DNA of 64,000 nt, taken from contig JANSYA010000006.1 of NCBI GenBank assembly GCA_024742665.1, positions 248,001-312,000 on the forward strand. Direction: 5' to 3'. How positions within the stretch are numbered: position 1 is the stretch's first letter; every line of letters begins with the position of its first letter. Shown here one piece after another: positions 46,536 through 54,715 of this stretch. The notes under the pieces were generated by a model that had not been told where the DNA came from, made no database searches, and was given only the letters and a program-made list of their open reading frames with translations. The DNA comes from a bacterium (lineage in GTDB: Bacteria; Spirochaetota; Leptospiria; Leptospirales; Leptonemataceae). The position numbers and the translations under genes were made by a program.

Positions 46536-46832
46536 TCAGAAATTCGCCTCCGGCACAGGGATTCGCACGCGATTGCCAGGAGTGTCCGTCAATGAATTCG
46601 GATCCATCGCGTTGTTCGCGTCGGCCACCTGCCAGAATTGCTCGGCGTTGCCGATGGTCTGGCTGGAGACCTGATCCAGGCGGTCCCCCGCCCCGATGGT
46701 CACTTCCGCCAGAGTCTGGAGCTTTTCGCCCCGGGGCAAAAAGCGACGCTTCTTATACGCAATCTCGCGGCCGTCACCGCCCTTAATCTTTACCGTTTCG
46801 AGGTTAAAATATCTGCTCTCTTCATCAAACAT
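46536..46832 (-). CDS. Small LysM-domain baseplate protein
   Basis: A 98-aa protein whose C-terminal half is a LysM domain (TIGAGDRLDQVSSQTIGNAEQFWQVADANNAMDPNSLTDTPGNRVRIPVPE). In Afp/PVC particles a LysM domain is fused to the tube-initiator protein (Afp7); here it is a separate gene immediately after the CIS tube protein gene. It is likely a structural link in the hub rather than a peptidoglycan binder, by analogy with gp53-like proteins. Confidence 0.8.
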   Translation of the reverse strand: MFDEESRYFNLETVKIKGGDGREIAYKKRRFLPRGEKLQTLAEVTIGAGDRLDQVSSQTIGNAEQFWQVADANNAMDPNSLTDTPGNRVRIPVPEANF

Positions 46833-46873
46833 GAGTATCGCTCCTGAATTAATAGAACCTGCCGCGCCGCGAT

Positions 46874-47509
46874 TTAGAATCCGAGCCCGTTCACCGTGCC
46901 CAACTTCGCCATCACCTCTTTGCCGACCTGGTTACTCAGATACAGCCAGTAACCCGGATGGGTAAAATTGAAATCGTTGTAACTTAAGACCTGCATGCTC
47001 AGGTCGACTTTCGCGCGAATCGGATTCAGATTCGTATCGTACTGCTCTTCAGTTACGCTGAAGCCGGTAATGCGCACCGGCAGCACCCGCCGCGGTCCCC
47101 ATACGAAGAGCGTCATCGGCGGATCCGGCGGAACCAGTTCGATCGTTCCGACCGCGGCCAGAATCGTATTCGTCACGACGGAAACGCTGGAAGGATACAA
47201 CAGCAATTCCAGAGCGGAAAGCATGGGATGCACGCCCATCGATGTCGCGTTCGGGTCGCCGGTTTCCAGCTGATCCGTCGCGTCCATTTCGACGTTGACC
47301 TTGATCGTTTCTTTGGGCGCGCCCGAGAGGCGAAAGGGTTCGGTCTTGCCGCCCTTCGCTCCGCCGCCGCCGGTGCCGGTCGCTTCAAGCGTGCGACTCA
47401 GCGTGTCCGGATTGTACTGAAACGGAATCAGATTCGTATTGGGACTGCGCGGCTCGATTCGCACGATCGCGCCTTTTAACACCCGGGGTGTTCCTGGAAA
47501 TTGGCCCAT
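46874..47509 (-). CDS. CIS tube-initiator protein (Afp7-like N-terminal part)
   Basis: A 211-aa protein beginning MGQFPGTPRVLKGAIVRIEP. The ATG at 47509 overlaps the stop codon of the DUF4157 gene (TGATG); the in-frame TTG one codon upstream is less likely. FQYNPDTLSRTLEA near the N-terminus, PMLSALELLL in the middle and VRITGFSVTEEQYDTNLNPIRAKVDLSMQVL mark the CIS_tube family, which sits between the gpD hub and the first tube ring. The last residues contain HPGYWLYLSNQ. A Gly/Lys-rich loop near residue 55 is likely flexible. Confidence 0.85.
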   Translation of the reverse strand: MGQFPGTPRVLKGAIVRIEPRSPNTNLIPFQYNPDTLSRTLEATGTGGGGAKGGKTEPFRLSGAPKETIKVNVEMDATDQLETGDPNATSMGVHPMLSALELLLYPSSVSVVTNTILAAVGTIELVPPDPPMTLFVWGPRRVLPVRITGFSVTEEQYDTNLNPIRAKVDLSMQVLSYNDFNFTHPGYWLYLSNQVGKEVMAKLGTVNGLGF

Positions 47510-48264
47510 CAAGCGCCTCCCTGTTGAACTACATGCGTCAGTTCGTGCGCGAGCAAACGCTTGCCTTCGATGGTTTCGGGGCTGTACTCGCCCTGATTAA
47601 AAACGACGTCGCGGCCGATCGTATAGGCTCGCGCCTTAATCGCGCCGGCGGTGCTTGCGGCTTTCGGATCCGTATGCACGCGAACGTTTTTCAGACTCCG
47701 ACGGAAATGCGGCTCCATCGAGCGACGCACCCCTCCCGCAAGCGGTTGGCCGCCCGAGTTTTGCACGCCGCGAATTTGCGCCGCCACCGGCGCGGCGACG
47801 ACTCCGCCACCGGCGCCGCCGCCGAGCTTCGCCGAAAGCGAATCGATCTTCTCTTCGTCTTTTTCGGTGTCGCGCGAATCGCGCTCCTCGGTGCGATGAA
47901 TGACGCCCGCGGACGGCATGAGTTTCGCGCTGACCGTTCCCGTATCGTCATCCTGTTCCGGCGCTTCGCCTTCGTCATCGGCCTGGCGCTGCACGGTCTC
48001 CGGGCCGCGCCGGTCCTGATCTTTCTTTTCGCCGGCCGCGCAGTCATCGCACTGGCGCTGCACGCCATGGCTCGCCGGAGTCGGCGCGCTTGCGCCACCC
48101 GACCCGCCGCCGTTGACAACGCGCTCCGCCATTTGATCGGCTTCTTGTTCTAATGCGTCGCCGGGTTGGCTTACTTTGAGCTTCGCCTGGGGACCGTAAC
48201 CGGCAGCGGGCGTAAAACTCGCCGCGGGGGCGGCCTGTTGTTCGAGATAACCTGAATAACTCAT
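47509..48264 (-). CDS. eCIS-associated DUF4157 protein ending at the zinc motif
   Basis: A 251-aa protein. The N-terminus is low-complexity, with PGDALEQEADQMAERVV, VQRQCDDCAAGE and VQRQADDEGE motifs. The DUF4157 domain (about 185-250) contains MEPHFRRSLKNVRVHTDPKAAS, ARAYTIGRDVVFNQGEYSPE and LLAHELTHVVQQ. HELTH is the HExxH zinc-protease motif. The protein stops five residues after this motif, with no toxin domain attached. DUF4157 domains are a hallmark of eCIS loci and have been linked to cargo loading and self-cleavage. Both ends overlap neighbouring genes, which argues against a truncation by chance. Confidence 0.85.
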   Translation of the reverse strand: MSYSGYLEQQAAPAASFTPAAGYGPQAKLKVSQPGDALEQEADQMAERVVNGGGSGGASAPTPASHGVQRQCDDCAAGEKKDQDRRGPETVQRQADDEGEAPEQDDDTGTVSAKLMPSAGVIHRTEERDSRDTEKDEEKIDSLSAKLGGGAGGGVVAAPVAAQIRGVQNSGGQPLAGGVRRSMEPHFRRSLKNVRVHTDPKAASTAGAIKARAYTIGRDVVFNQGEYSPETIEGKRLLAHELTHVVQQGGA

Positions 48265-48557
48265 ATCTTTCTCCCGTTTCCAAGATTGGAGTAGATCGCG
48301 CGCGCCGCGGATATCGCCACGCTGCGAACCGCGCCGTGATTCGCCAGACCGGAGCCCGAGCGAATTTCGCCGCCGTCGATCCAGTCGCTGTTTCCGCCCC
48401 GCACGACGCGGCCCGATAGACCGCGCGTCGTAAGCAGACGCGAAAGCTCGCCCTGCAGCGCCCGACCGAATCGATCGCGATCCCCGGGACGCAGCCCCTC
48501 GACGTACAATTCGTCGATATGAAAGCGAACAGCCCGCGGATTCGATTCGGCGCTCAT
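48261..48557 (-). CDS. Small eCIS-associated protein of unknown function
   Basis: A 98-aa protein starting at an ATGA overlap with the ATPase stop and ending at an ATGA overlap with the DUF4157 start. The N-terminal part (VRFHIDELYVEGLRPGDRDRFGRALQGELSRLLTTRG) has the pattern of small proteins I recall next to ATPase/DUF4157 genes in other eCIS clusters. The C-terminal part is Gly/Ser-rich. No motif that predicts a function is visible; perhaps an adaptor for the ATPase or for cargo. Confidence 0.7.
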   Translation of the reverse strand: MSAESNPRAVRFHIDELYVEGLRPGDRDRFGRALQGELSRLLTTRGLSGRVVRGGNSDWIDGGEIRSGSGLANHGAVRSVAISAARAIYSNLGNGRKI

Positions 48558-50569
48558 GTGCGTGCCTCCGAACGATCCCAGTCGCGAAACTCCGCGGAGC
48601 TGATTGTCTTTTCGATTTTTGTATATTCGTTCTTCGCAGCCTGCATCATGTGCCGCATATTCAAGGCTTCGCCGCGATCGGCGGCGATAAAGGCCGCCGA
48701 CATGGCGATATTCTTAATATTTCCTCCGGCGACATTTAAGCGCGCCAGCTGCTGATAGTTCAGATCGCCGAGCGGCGCCCGGTCCGGAAAAATCCGACGC
48801 CAGATCTCTTCACGATGCGTCGCGTCCGGAAAAGGGAATTGAACGATAAAACGGATGCGTCTTAGAAAAGCGGTATCAAGCGAACTCTTCAGGTTCGTGG
48901 TGAGAATCGCGAGTCCGCGATAGCTTTCCATACGCTGCAATAGATAACTGACTTCAATATTCGCGTGGCGGTCGTGACTGTCCTTCACCTCGCTGCGCTT
49001 ACCGAAGAGCGCGTCGGCTTCGTCGAATAAAAGAATCGCTCCGCCGCCCTCGGCGGCGTCGAAAACCCGACGCAGATTCTTTTCGGTTTCGCCGATATAT
49101 TTACTCACGACGGAACTCAGATCGATGCGATACAGATCGAGATTCAGTTCGCGCGCGAGCACTTCCGCCGCCATCGTCTTACCCGTGCCGCTGGGACCGG
49201 AAAACAGGGCGCTGATGCCAAGACCGCGATTGCTGCGCCCGCCGAAACCCCACTCTTCATAAACTTGCGTGCGGTGTTTGACCTGCATCGCGACATCGCG
49301 CAGAATTTGTGTTTGCAGAGGCGGCAGCACCAGATCGTCCCAGCTCGCATAAGCGTCGATGCGCAGGGCGAGGTCTTCCATTACCGGTCGCGCCAGAGAA
49401 CAACACGCCTGCCAGAGGATGCGGCCGAAGTCCGCACTGTCCGCTGAACGCCGGGCTTCGCTTAAGGCGATACGACTTGCGGTCTGGATATGATCGCTGC
49501 CCAGATGAAACTGAGACGTGATCGCTTCGAGCCGGCCGTTCAGAGCCGCGGCGGCTTCGCCGAGATTCGCGCGCCACAGAGCGCGCTGCTCTTCAGAACC
49601 AGGCTTCAGGACTTCGATGCGCAACATGCGGGCGCCCGGGACGATGTCCGGCGTCGCCAGCACTCGCGGCACGCTCAAGCGAGCCAGAAATTCCAGCGCG
49701 TTTTGAATAACAGAACGCTCCGCCGCGGGCGGCAGCTCCAGATACAGAGCGACGTTGCCCAGCACCGATTCGCGCTCCCATAGCCGCGCCAGGTTTTCCT
49801 GTTCGTCGATCGCGCCCGGAATCGCCTGGGGAGCCAGCATGCGCAGATGCAGACCGCAGCGCGCCGCAGCCGCAGCCACGACCGTGCGTTTATCGGAATT
49901 CACTTCGCCGTACAGCTGAATCGCCATAGGCGCGGCGCCCGATTCGTTGGCTGGATCCCAGACCGCTACGATTTGTTCGCGAATATCCGCGCGCGAAGGC
50001 GAAAGCTCATCGCTTTCGGGAGCGGGGATCGCTTCGCTGATCGCCGCGAAGAGAGCGTCTTCCGCGGGAAAACCCAGCAGAAAGTGCAGCACGCGCTCGG
50101 GAATCCGCAGCGGCTGGCGCACAAGCACATCGCGTTCGACGACTTCAATCAAACGCCAGCGACGTAGCGGTCTCTCCGGCAGGAGCGCGGACCAGTGCGA
50201 ATTTTCCAATACGTCGAGAGCCAGTGCGAAGTTCACGCGGCCCGCGTTGCCGGCCGCCGTCGCACACAGCCCCGCGAAGCCGGCGTCGAGTTCCACCCCC
50301 GCGCATAATAATAATACGTCGCGCTCAAAATCCGTAAGACCGAATTCGGAACAAAGACCGTCCAGCGGGAAACGCAGCTCACCCGCTTCGTCGACCGCAG
50401 CAGATGAAAGCGGCTGTGCGAGCGGTTCGAGCGCCGCGTCATATTCGCCGGCTGAAGCTTCTGCCCCGGCGCTGCGCGCTTCCAGACCCTTCCGCAGTCG
50501 ATCCAGATGACCGCGCAGAAAGCTCTCATTCGCGAGCATCCAGTCCGTATGTTGATTCGTCGCCTGCAT
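48554..50569 (-). CDS. eCIS AAA+ ATPase (Afp15-like)
   Basis: A 671-aa protein. The N-terminal ~400 residues are a poorly conserved helical region (YYDAALEPLAQPLSS, LTDFERDVLLLCAGVELD). The AAA+ module has Walker A GPSGTGKT near residue 456, Walker B ILLFDEAD near 511, sensor-1 ILTTN and an arginine-rich FLRRIRF second region of homology. ATPases of this type are conserved in eCIS and act in particle assembly or cargo loading in the producing cell. The gene follows the DUF4255 gene by 6 bp and overlaps the next gene by 4 nt. Confidence 0.9.
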   Translation of the reverse strand: MQATNQHTDWMLANESFLRGHLDRLRKGLEARSAGAEASAGEYDAALEPLAQPLSSAAVDEAGELRFPLDGLCSEFGLTDFERDVLLLCAGVELDAGFAGLCATAAGNAGRVNFALALDVLENSHWSALLPERPLRRWRLIEVVERDVLVRQPLRIPERVLHFLLGFPAEDALFAAISEAIPAPESDELSPSRADIREQIVAVWDPANESGAAPMAIQLYGEVNSDKRTVVAAAAARCGLHLRMLAPQAIPGAIDEQENLARLWERESVLGNVALYLELPPAAERSVIQNALEFLARLSVPRVLATPDIVPGARMLRIEVLKPGSEEQRALWRANLGEAAAALNGRLEAITSQFHLGSDHIQTASRIALSEARRSADSADFGRILWQACCSLARPVMEDLALRIDAYASWDDLVLPPLQTQILRDVAMQVKHRTQVYEEWGFGGRSNRGLGISALFSGPSGTGKTMAAEVLARELNLDLYRIDLSSVVSKYIGETEKNLRRVFDAAEGGGAILLFDEADALFGKRSEVKDSHDRHANIEVSYLLQRMESYRGLAILTTNLKSSLDTAFLRRIRFIVQFPFPDATHREEIWRRIFPDRAPLGDLNYQQLARLNVAGGNIKNIAMSAAFIAADRGEALNMRHMMQAAKNEYTKIEKTISSAEFRDWDRSEART

Positions 50570-50575
50570 TGGGAT

Positions 50576-52174
50576 TTATACCGTAATCGTCTCACTGAGT
50601 ACGCTGCTGCCTGCGTCGAATTCGTAACCGGCTTTGGATACATTATCAACGGTGAAGGTCCACTGCCCCGTCTGGACCGGCTCGCGAAAGACCGCGCGCA
50701 CATTGCCGCCGGGGCCGGGGCTGGTAACATCGCTTACCTGGAGCGTGCTCGTATCGGGAAACGTCCAGGTGCCGTCGACTGTCGCACCGACCACGTCGAC
50801 GTCCTGCGTCGAATTGTCCGGCAACGTGATCGTCTCCATGACGAATACCCGCGCGCGAACATCATTGCCCGAGCCGGTCAAATCAACATTCGTCAGAGAA
50901 ACGCGCATCACCGGCGGCACAGGAGTTAAGTTCAGTATTGGTTGATCGTAAGCGCCTTCGCTGATCGGATCGATCGATTCGAGAATGCTCTCCGCGCCGT
51001 CGATTTCAACACGCATCAAATACTCGGCGCTGACGGCATCCACGATCTGGAAGACGACGCTATTCGTGCTGGCAGTCACCGGATCGGATTCGATTACGTA
51101 GGACGCCCCCGCCAGGCCGTCGCTGCGTTTCTCGTTGATCTTTAATAAAACGCGCTGGCCTGGCTCGACCGCCGGCTGCACGCCCAGGGTCACCTGGGTC
51201 GTAACGTTGTTCTCGGCGTCGATGTTCAGAAAACCGATCGTAACCGCGTCGATAGAAGGCCGCAGCAATACGCCGACCGAATTGGATACGGCTCGAATAC
51301 GTTCTTCTGTATCTACCAGGCGTTTGTGCACGACCTGAACAGTACGGGTTCCGGCGCGCAGTCCGGCCGGCAAAAAGAAATGCAGCATAGTCGGAGTGAT
51401 CATCTCCGGAACGACTTCGATATTATCTACGCGAATGGTCGTAATCTCGCCTTCCAGTCGGGCGCCGACGAGACACAGCTCGCTTCCGGTCAGGATCGGC
51501 GCAGTCGCATCGTCGTGGGTCGTAACGCAGTCGATATACGGACCGGATCCGGTCTCGACGACGATATTGCGCTGACGAACCGGCAGCACGGGTTTCGGCA
51601 CGCTGTCCGGTTCGAGGAACACCGCCGAAGCGCGATAGGCGATCGAAAGCGCATGCGGCACCTGAAAGAAGACCGACCAGATCTTTGAAGTCTCTTCTAA
51701 GTTCAGGATAATTGGAGTTAAACGAATGGACTCGGGTTGTTCGCTCAAATCCGCGTCGCCCAGATAATTCGTCGGATCGTTATCCAGAATCTTCTGGATA
51801 ATCATGTCGATGAATTCGGGCGACAGCAGAGGCTGCGCGTGCAGCAGAGTCACGACTCCGCCCATCAAGCGCTGGTGTTCCAGCAGACTGTGATCGCCGT
51901 AAAAAGAGACTAAAAAGTCCAGATCCAATACGGCCCGGGGGCGCTGGCGCAATTCGCCGGTGCTTGATCGCGTCGGCAGATCTTCGTTGCGAAAGGCCGG
52001 ATTCGGATTGCTCTGGTAAAGATACAAATTCACCCGGGCTTCCGGCGGATCCGTGTCCGCGTCTTTAGGACGTAGTGAAGAAACCTTAACGCCCGGCACG
52101 ACTGTGCTCACGCTATCGGCGATCGCTTCTTTTAAGATTTCCGTGACCGCGGCGATGGATAAATAATTACTCAC
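50576..52174 (-). CDS. DUF4255/Pvc16-like tail terminator (cap) protein with C-terminal Ig-like part
   Basis: A 532-aa protein that starts at a GTG overlapping the previous stop. Residues 1-190 are DUF4255 (YLSIAAVTEILKEAI ... ARVNLYLYQSNPNPAFRN ... LDLDFLVSFYGDHSLLEHQRLMGGVVTLLHA), the family of Afp16/Pvc16 caps that close the tube end opposite the baseplate. The longer C-terminal region is beta-rich and resembles Ig/TIG-like domains (ILTGSELCLVGARLEGEITTIRVDNIEV...). The extension roughly doubles the size of the basic cap domain, though such extensions also occur in relatives. Confidence 0.85.
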   Translation of the reverse strand: MSNYLSIAAVTEILKEAIADSVSTVVPGVKVSSLRPKDADTDPPEARVNLYLYQSNPNPAFRNEDLPTRSSTGELRQRPRAVLDLDFLVSFYGDHSLLEHQRLMGGVVTLLHAQPLLSPEFIDMIIQKILDNDPTNYLGDADLSEQPESIRLTPIILNLEETSKIWSVFFQVPHALSIAYRASAVFLEPDSVPKPVLPVRQRNIVVETGSGPYIDCVTTHDDATAPILTGSELCLVGARLEGEITTIRVDNIEVVPEMITPTMLHFFLPAGLRAGTRTVQVVHKRLVDTEERIRAVSNSVGVLLRPSIDAVTIGFLNIDAENNVTTQVTLGVQPAVEPGQRVLLKINEKRSDGLAGASYVIESDPVTASTNSVVFQIVDAVSAEYLMRVEIDGAESILESIDPISEGAYDQPILNLTPVPPVMRVSLTNVDLTGSGNDVRARVFVMETITLPDNSTQDVDVVGATVDGTWTFPDTSTLQVSDVTSPGPGGNVRAVFREPVQTGQWTFTVDNVSKAGYEFDAGSSVLSETITV

Positions 52175-53391
52175 TGAACTTCTCCGTTACGGCGTTTGAG
52201 ATATTCTTGCAAACTCTGCATTTGGCCGGCCGCGCCCGAATCTCCGGCATACGGGGCGGTCGGAGCCGCCTCCGGTTCGTCGCCGACGGCGCGAATTTCA
52301 ATCCGACCGATGCTGATTTGAATTTCAGGGCCTGGCGCGGCTTCGCTCCGACGCCCCGGCGCGGGAGGCATAGCCGGAGAACGCGCGCCCGACGACGACT
52401 CGCGCGTGGGACGCGCGGGCGATCCGTCCAGACCGATGCCGACGATTTCCGCGCCTTCGCCGGTCGGACTCTTATGAGAACGGGGCGTGGCCGGCTCTGG
52501 CGAAGAGCTTGCGATCGGATCGATCGCCCCGGCCGTATTCACGCCAGCCGGTTCCGTCGGCATCAGCAGCTCGCCGACGCTTTCAACGAAGGCGGATTCA
52601 GCAAAAGCGCCGTCTGATAAACCGTCCGGGGCCGCGGGGCCAGTCGCCGCGGGCGCCTGCCGCGCGGTGTTTCGCGAAGACATATTTGCGGCCTGCGCAT
52701 TCATAGCAGGCGCGGCGTGGGGACCGGCCGCGCGGCGTGCGATCGTCGGCGCTTCGCGCGATGTCTGCACGGACTCTTCGTCGCTTTGCGGCCCCGCGTC
52801 TACGGCACCGGCGTCCGGAGAGTCTTCTGAATCTTCGTCCGCGCCCTGCCGAAAAATTCGCGGCTGAGAATTCGCATTTGGAATACTGCGACGCTGGATC
52901 TTCGGCAAAAGCGTATCGCTGTCGCGCCCGGGTGCGAGATCTTCGTCTTCCGGGACTGCCGTCTGTTCTCCCGCCTGGCTCGCAAGCCCCGCATCGGCGC
53001 CGCCCGGATCTCCGCCGCCGTCGCCGGCGCCGGCCGCTTCGTCTTCTTCAGAATCCGCCTGGCGTTGAATGCGCCCGGTCGACGCTTGATTCGAACGACG
53101 ACTCACATTTAAGGCCTTCGTTTGAACGAGAGGACCCTGCCCCGGATTCTCTTCATCTTCTCCGGGCATTACGCCGTCCGCCGGCGAACGCGAAAGATCT
53201 CCAGAGGGACTCTCCTCGTCTTCGACGTTCGCCTCCGCCTGCCGCGCAATATTTACGCCGCCGCGGTGCGTCGTTATAGCGGGCAGAGCCGCGGGTGCCG
53301 CGTCGCGAGCATAGCGCGCCGTATAAAGCGGCTGCACCGTTCGCGTGCGCCCTAATCCGCGCTGAACCATTCTGTATAAAAAACCAGCCAT
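52171..53391 (-). CDS. Disordered Pro/Ala/acid-rich eCIS-associated protein
   Basis: A 406-aa protein; the start at 53391 (MAGFLYRMVQRGLGR) is chosen because it shares a TAATG stop/start with the upstream gene. Only the first ~30 residues look ordered. The rest is Pro, Ala, Ser, Gly and Asp/Glu rich, with recurring short motifs: NIARQAEANVEDEE, GRIQRQADSEEDE, RIFRQGADEDSED. A near-C-terminal IQISIGRIEIRAVG strand is followed by LQEYLKRRNGEV. I do not recognise the family. Its position between tube and cap genes makes a tape measure, cargo or scaffold possible, but it lacks the long helices of a tape measure. Confidence 0.65.
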   Translation of the reverse strand: MAGFLYRMVQRGLGRTRTVQPLYTARYARDAAPAALPAITTHRGGVNIARQAEANVEDEESPSGDLSRSPADGVMPGEDEENPGQGPLVQTKALNVSRRSNQASTGRIQRQADSEEDEAAGAGDGGGDPGGADAGLASQAGEQTAVPEDEDLAPGRDSDTLLPKIQRRSIPNANSQPRIFRQGADEDSEDSPDAGAVDAGPQSDEESVQTSREAPTIARRAAGPHAAPAMNAQAANMSSRNTARQAPAATGPAAPDGLSDGAFAESAFVESVGELLMPTEPAGVNTAGAIDPIASSSPEPATPRSHKSPTGEGAEIVGIGLDGSPARPTRESSSGARSPAMPPAPGRRSEAAPGPEIQISIGRIEIRAVGDEPEAAPTAPYAGDSGAAGQMQSLQEYLKRRNGEVQ

Positions 53392-54146
53392 TATCCTATC
53401 ATTCCAAGATATGTTTGCCTGCGTCCGGGACTCATTCGAAAGATTTCGCTTTCGCTCCATCCATAATAGCGCGCGAGAGCGTGAACTTCGTAGACCAGGT
53501 CACGCGCGTGCGCCGCGAACTCATCCCATAGAAAATTTACTATATCGAATAATTCCTGAAATATTTCCCCGCATGCGGGGCAATTTAAGTTCAATAAGAT
53601 CTCGGCGTTGGGGTCCGCTTCCGCGATGGCCGCTTCGATTTGTTTCAACAAAAGCTGCGGCATCTCCGAAATCGTCGCCCCGCCGATCGTATTTCCGTTT
53701 CGTTCTACTTTACGAAGGCATCGTTCCACCAGCGCGCGATACGCCGCTGACTCCGATCCCGAGACCTGTAAAGCGTGAGCGAGATCGTAGCTGGTGGGCA
53801 GGGAAAACTCGACGTTCCATTCGTCCCACTCCCGGCGAAACACCGGTTCGGTTTCCCCTGAGTCTAATCGACTCTCCTCCAGCAACTGACTCGTTTCCAG
53901 CTCCAGCTCCAACTCCTCTTCGCACGCGGGACAGGCCGCGAAGAGGTGGAGACTGCGTCCGAAGACACGTTCTCTCATTTTCATCAACAGCATATCGCGA
54001 CGACCGATCGGCAGTTGCGCCAGATCCTTTCTTGCGACGTCCGGCCGGGAGAGGGACAGCAGAGTCAACGCCCGATCAATCGGATGTTGCGGCTGCCCTT
54101 CCTCCCAGGCCTGCACGATAGCTTCTGAATTTAGAGAGATGTTCAT
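53391..54146 (-). CDS. Zinc-ribbon baseplate hub-assembly protein (T4 gp26/gp28-like)
   Basis: A 251-aa protein with two CxxC pairs, CPAC at residues 72-75 and CPAC at 189-192, which together could form one zinc-binding site. Between them are an acidic segment (EEELELELETSQLLEES) and helical stretches. Proteins with this arrangement sit after the tube gene in phage tails and eCIS clusters and are annotated as T4 gp26-type hub assembly factors. The C-terminus HALARYYGWSESEIFRMSPGRRQTYL resembles the GpE-like tail segment of phage chaperones. The first ATG is accepted, with GAGG just upstream. Confidence 0.65.
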   Translation of the reverse strand: MNISLNSEAIVQAWEEGQPQHPIDRALTLLSLSRPDVARKDLAQLPIGRRDMLLMKMRERVFGRSLHLFAACPACEEELELELETSQLLEESRLDSGETEPVFRREWDEWNVEFSLPTSYDLAHALQVSGSESAAYRALVERCLRKVERNGNTIGGATISEMPQLLLKQIEAAIAEADPNAEILLNLNCPACGEIFQELFDIVNFLWDEFAAHARDLVYEVHALARYYGWSESEIFRMSPGRRQTYLGMIG

Positions 54147-54158
54147 GCCTCGATCAAA

Positions 54159-54683
54159 TTACGCCGGCTGTAAAAACGACGGCTCCGTCGGTTCGCCGAC
54201 TTCGATGTCCCGCTGCCAGCCTTCGTTTTCGACTTTGATCATCTGAATCGCGATGGCGTTACCGTTCGCATCCAGTTCAGGCATCGCCTGAAAGTCGGAA
54301 ACCCAGCAACGATACACTTTGTACGCTTGAGCCAGCTGGCCCGCTTCGTTGTAAAGTTCAACGATCAGATCTTTACGGAAGTCCGCCAGGGACGATTCCG
54401 CGCCGAGACCTGCGCCGTAGTTCCAGACTTTGTTTGCCCACTGCTCGAACTCTTTGTCGTGGGTAACGCCGCGTTCGAAAGTGATCGCTTCGAAGTCGGT
54501 TTTACCCGGAGATTTGCGCGTCGCGCTGGGATCGCCGCCTTCGCGGTGCTTCACCACTTCCGTCGTACGCTTGAGAGCGCTGACTTTGCTGATGCCCGCG
54601 ACGTAGCGGCCGTCCCACTTCACGCGGAACTTAAAGTTTTTGTACGGGTCAAACCGATTTGCATTTACGCTGAATTCTGCCAT
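54159..54683 (-). CDS. eCIS tail tube protein
   Basis: A 174-aa member of the T4 gp19-like tube family: FDPYKNFKFRVKWDGRYVAGISKVSALKRTTEVVKHREGGDPSATRKSPGKTDFEAITFERGVTHD is diagnostic. It forms the inner tube, stacked hexamers through which cargo passes. Only one tube gene is present, whereas Afp has two to three variants. A strong ribosome binding site (GAGGAGG) precedes the ATG, in keeping with the high copy number needed. It lies 32 bp after the sheath gene. Confidence 0.95.
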   Translation of the reverse strand: MAEFSVNANRFDPYKNFKFRVKWDGRYVAGISKVSALKRTTEVVKHREGGDPSATRKSPGKTDFEAITFERGVTHDKEFEQWANKVWNYGAGLGAESSLADFRKDLIVELYNEAGQLAQAYKVYRCWVSDFQAMPELDANGNAIAIQMIKVENEGWQRDIEVGEPTEPSFLQPA

Positions 54684-54715
54684 TTTGTAGTTCCTCCTCT
54701 AAATCGCCGGGGCGA

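Noticed and set aside
46536-46832. LysM gene as a cell-wall hydrolase component
   Set aside because: It is only 98 aa, has no signal peptide or catalytic domain and sits in the hub gene order, so a structural role is more likely.
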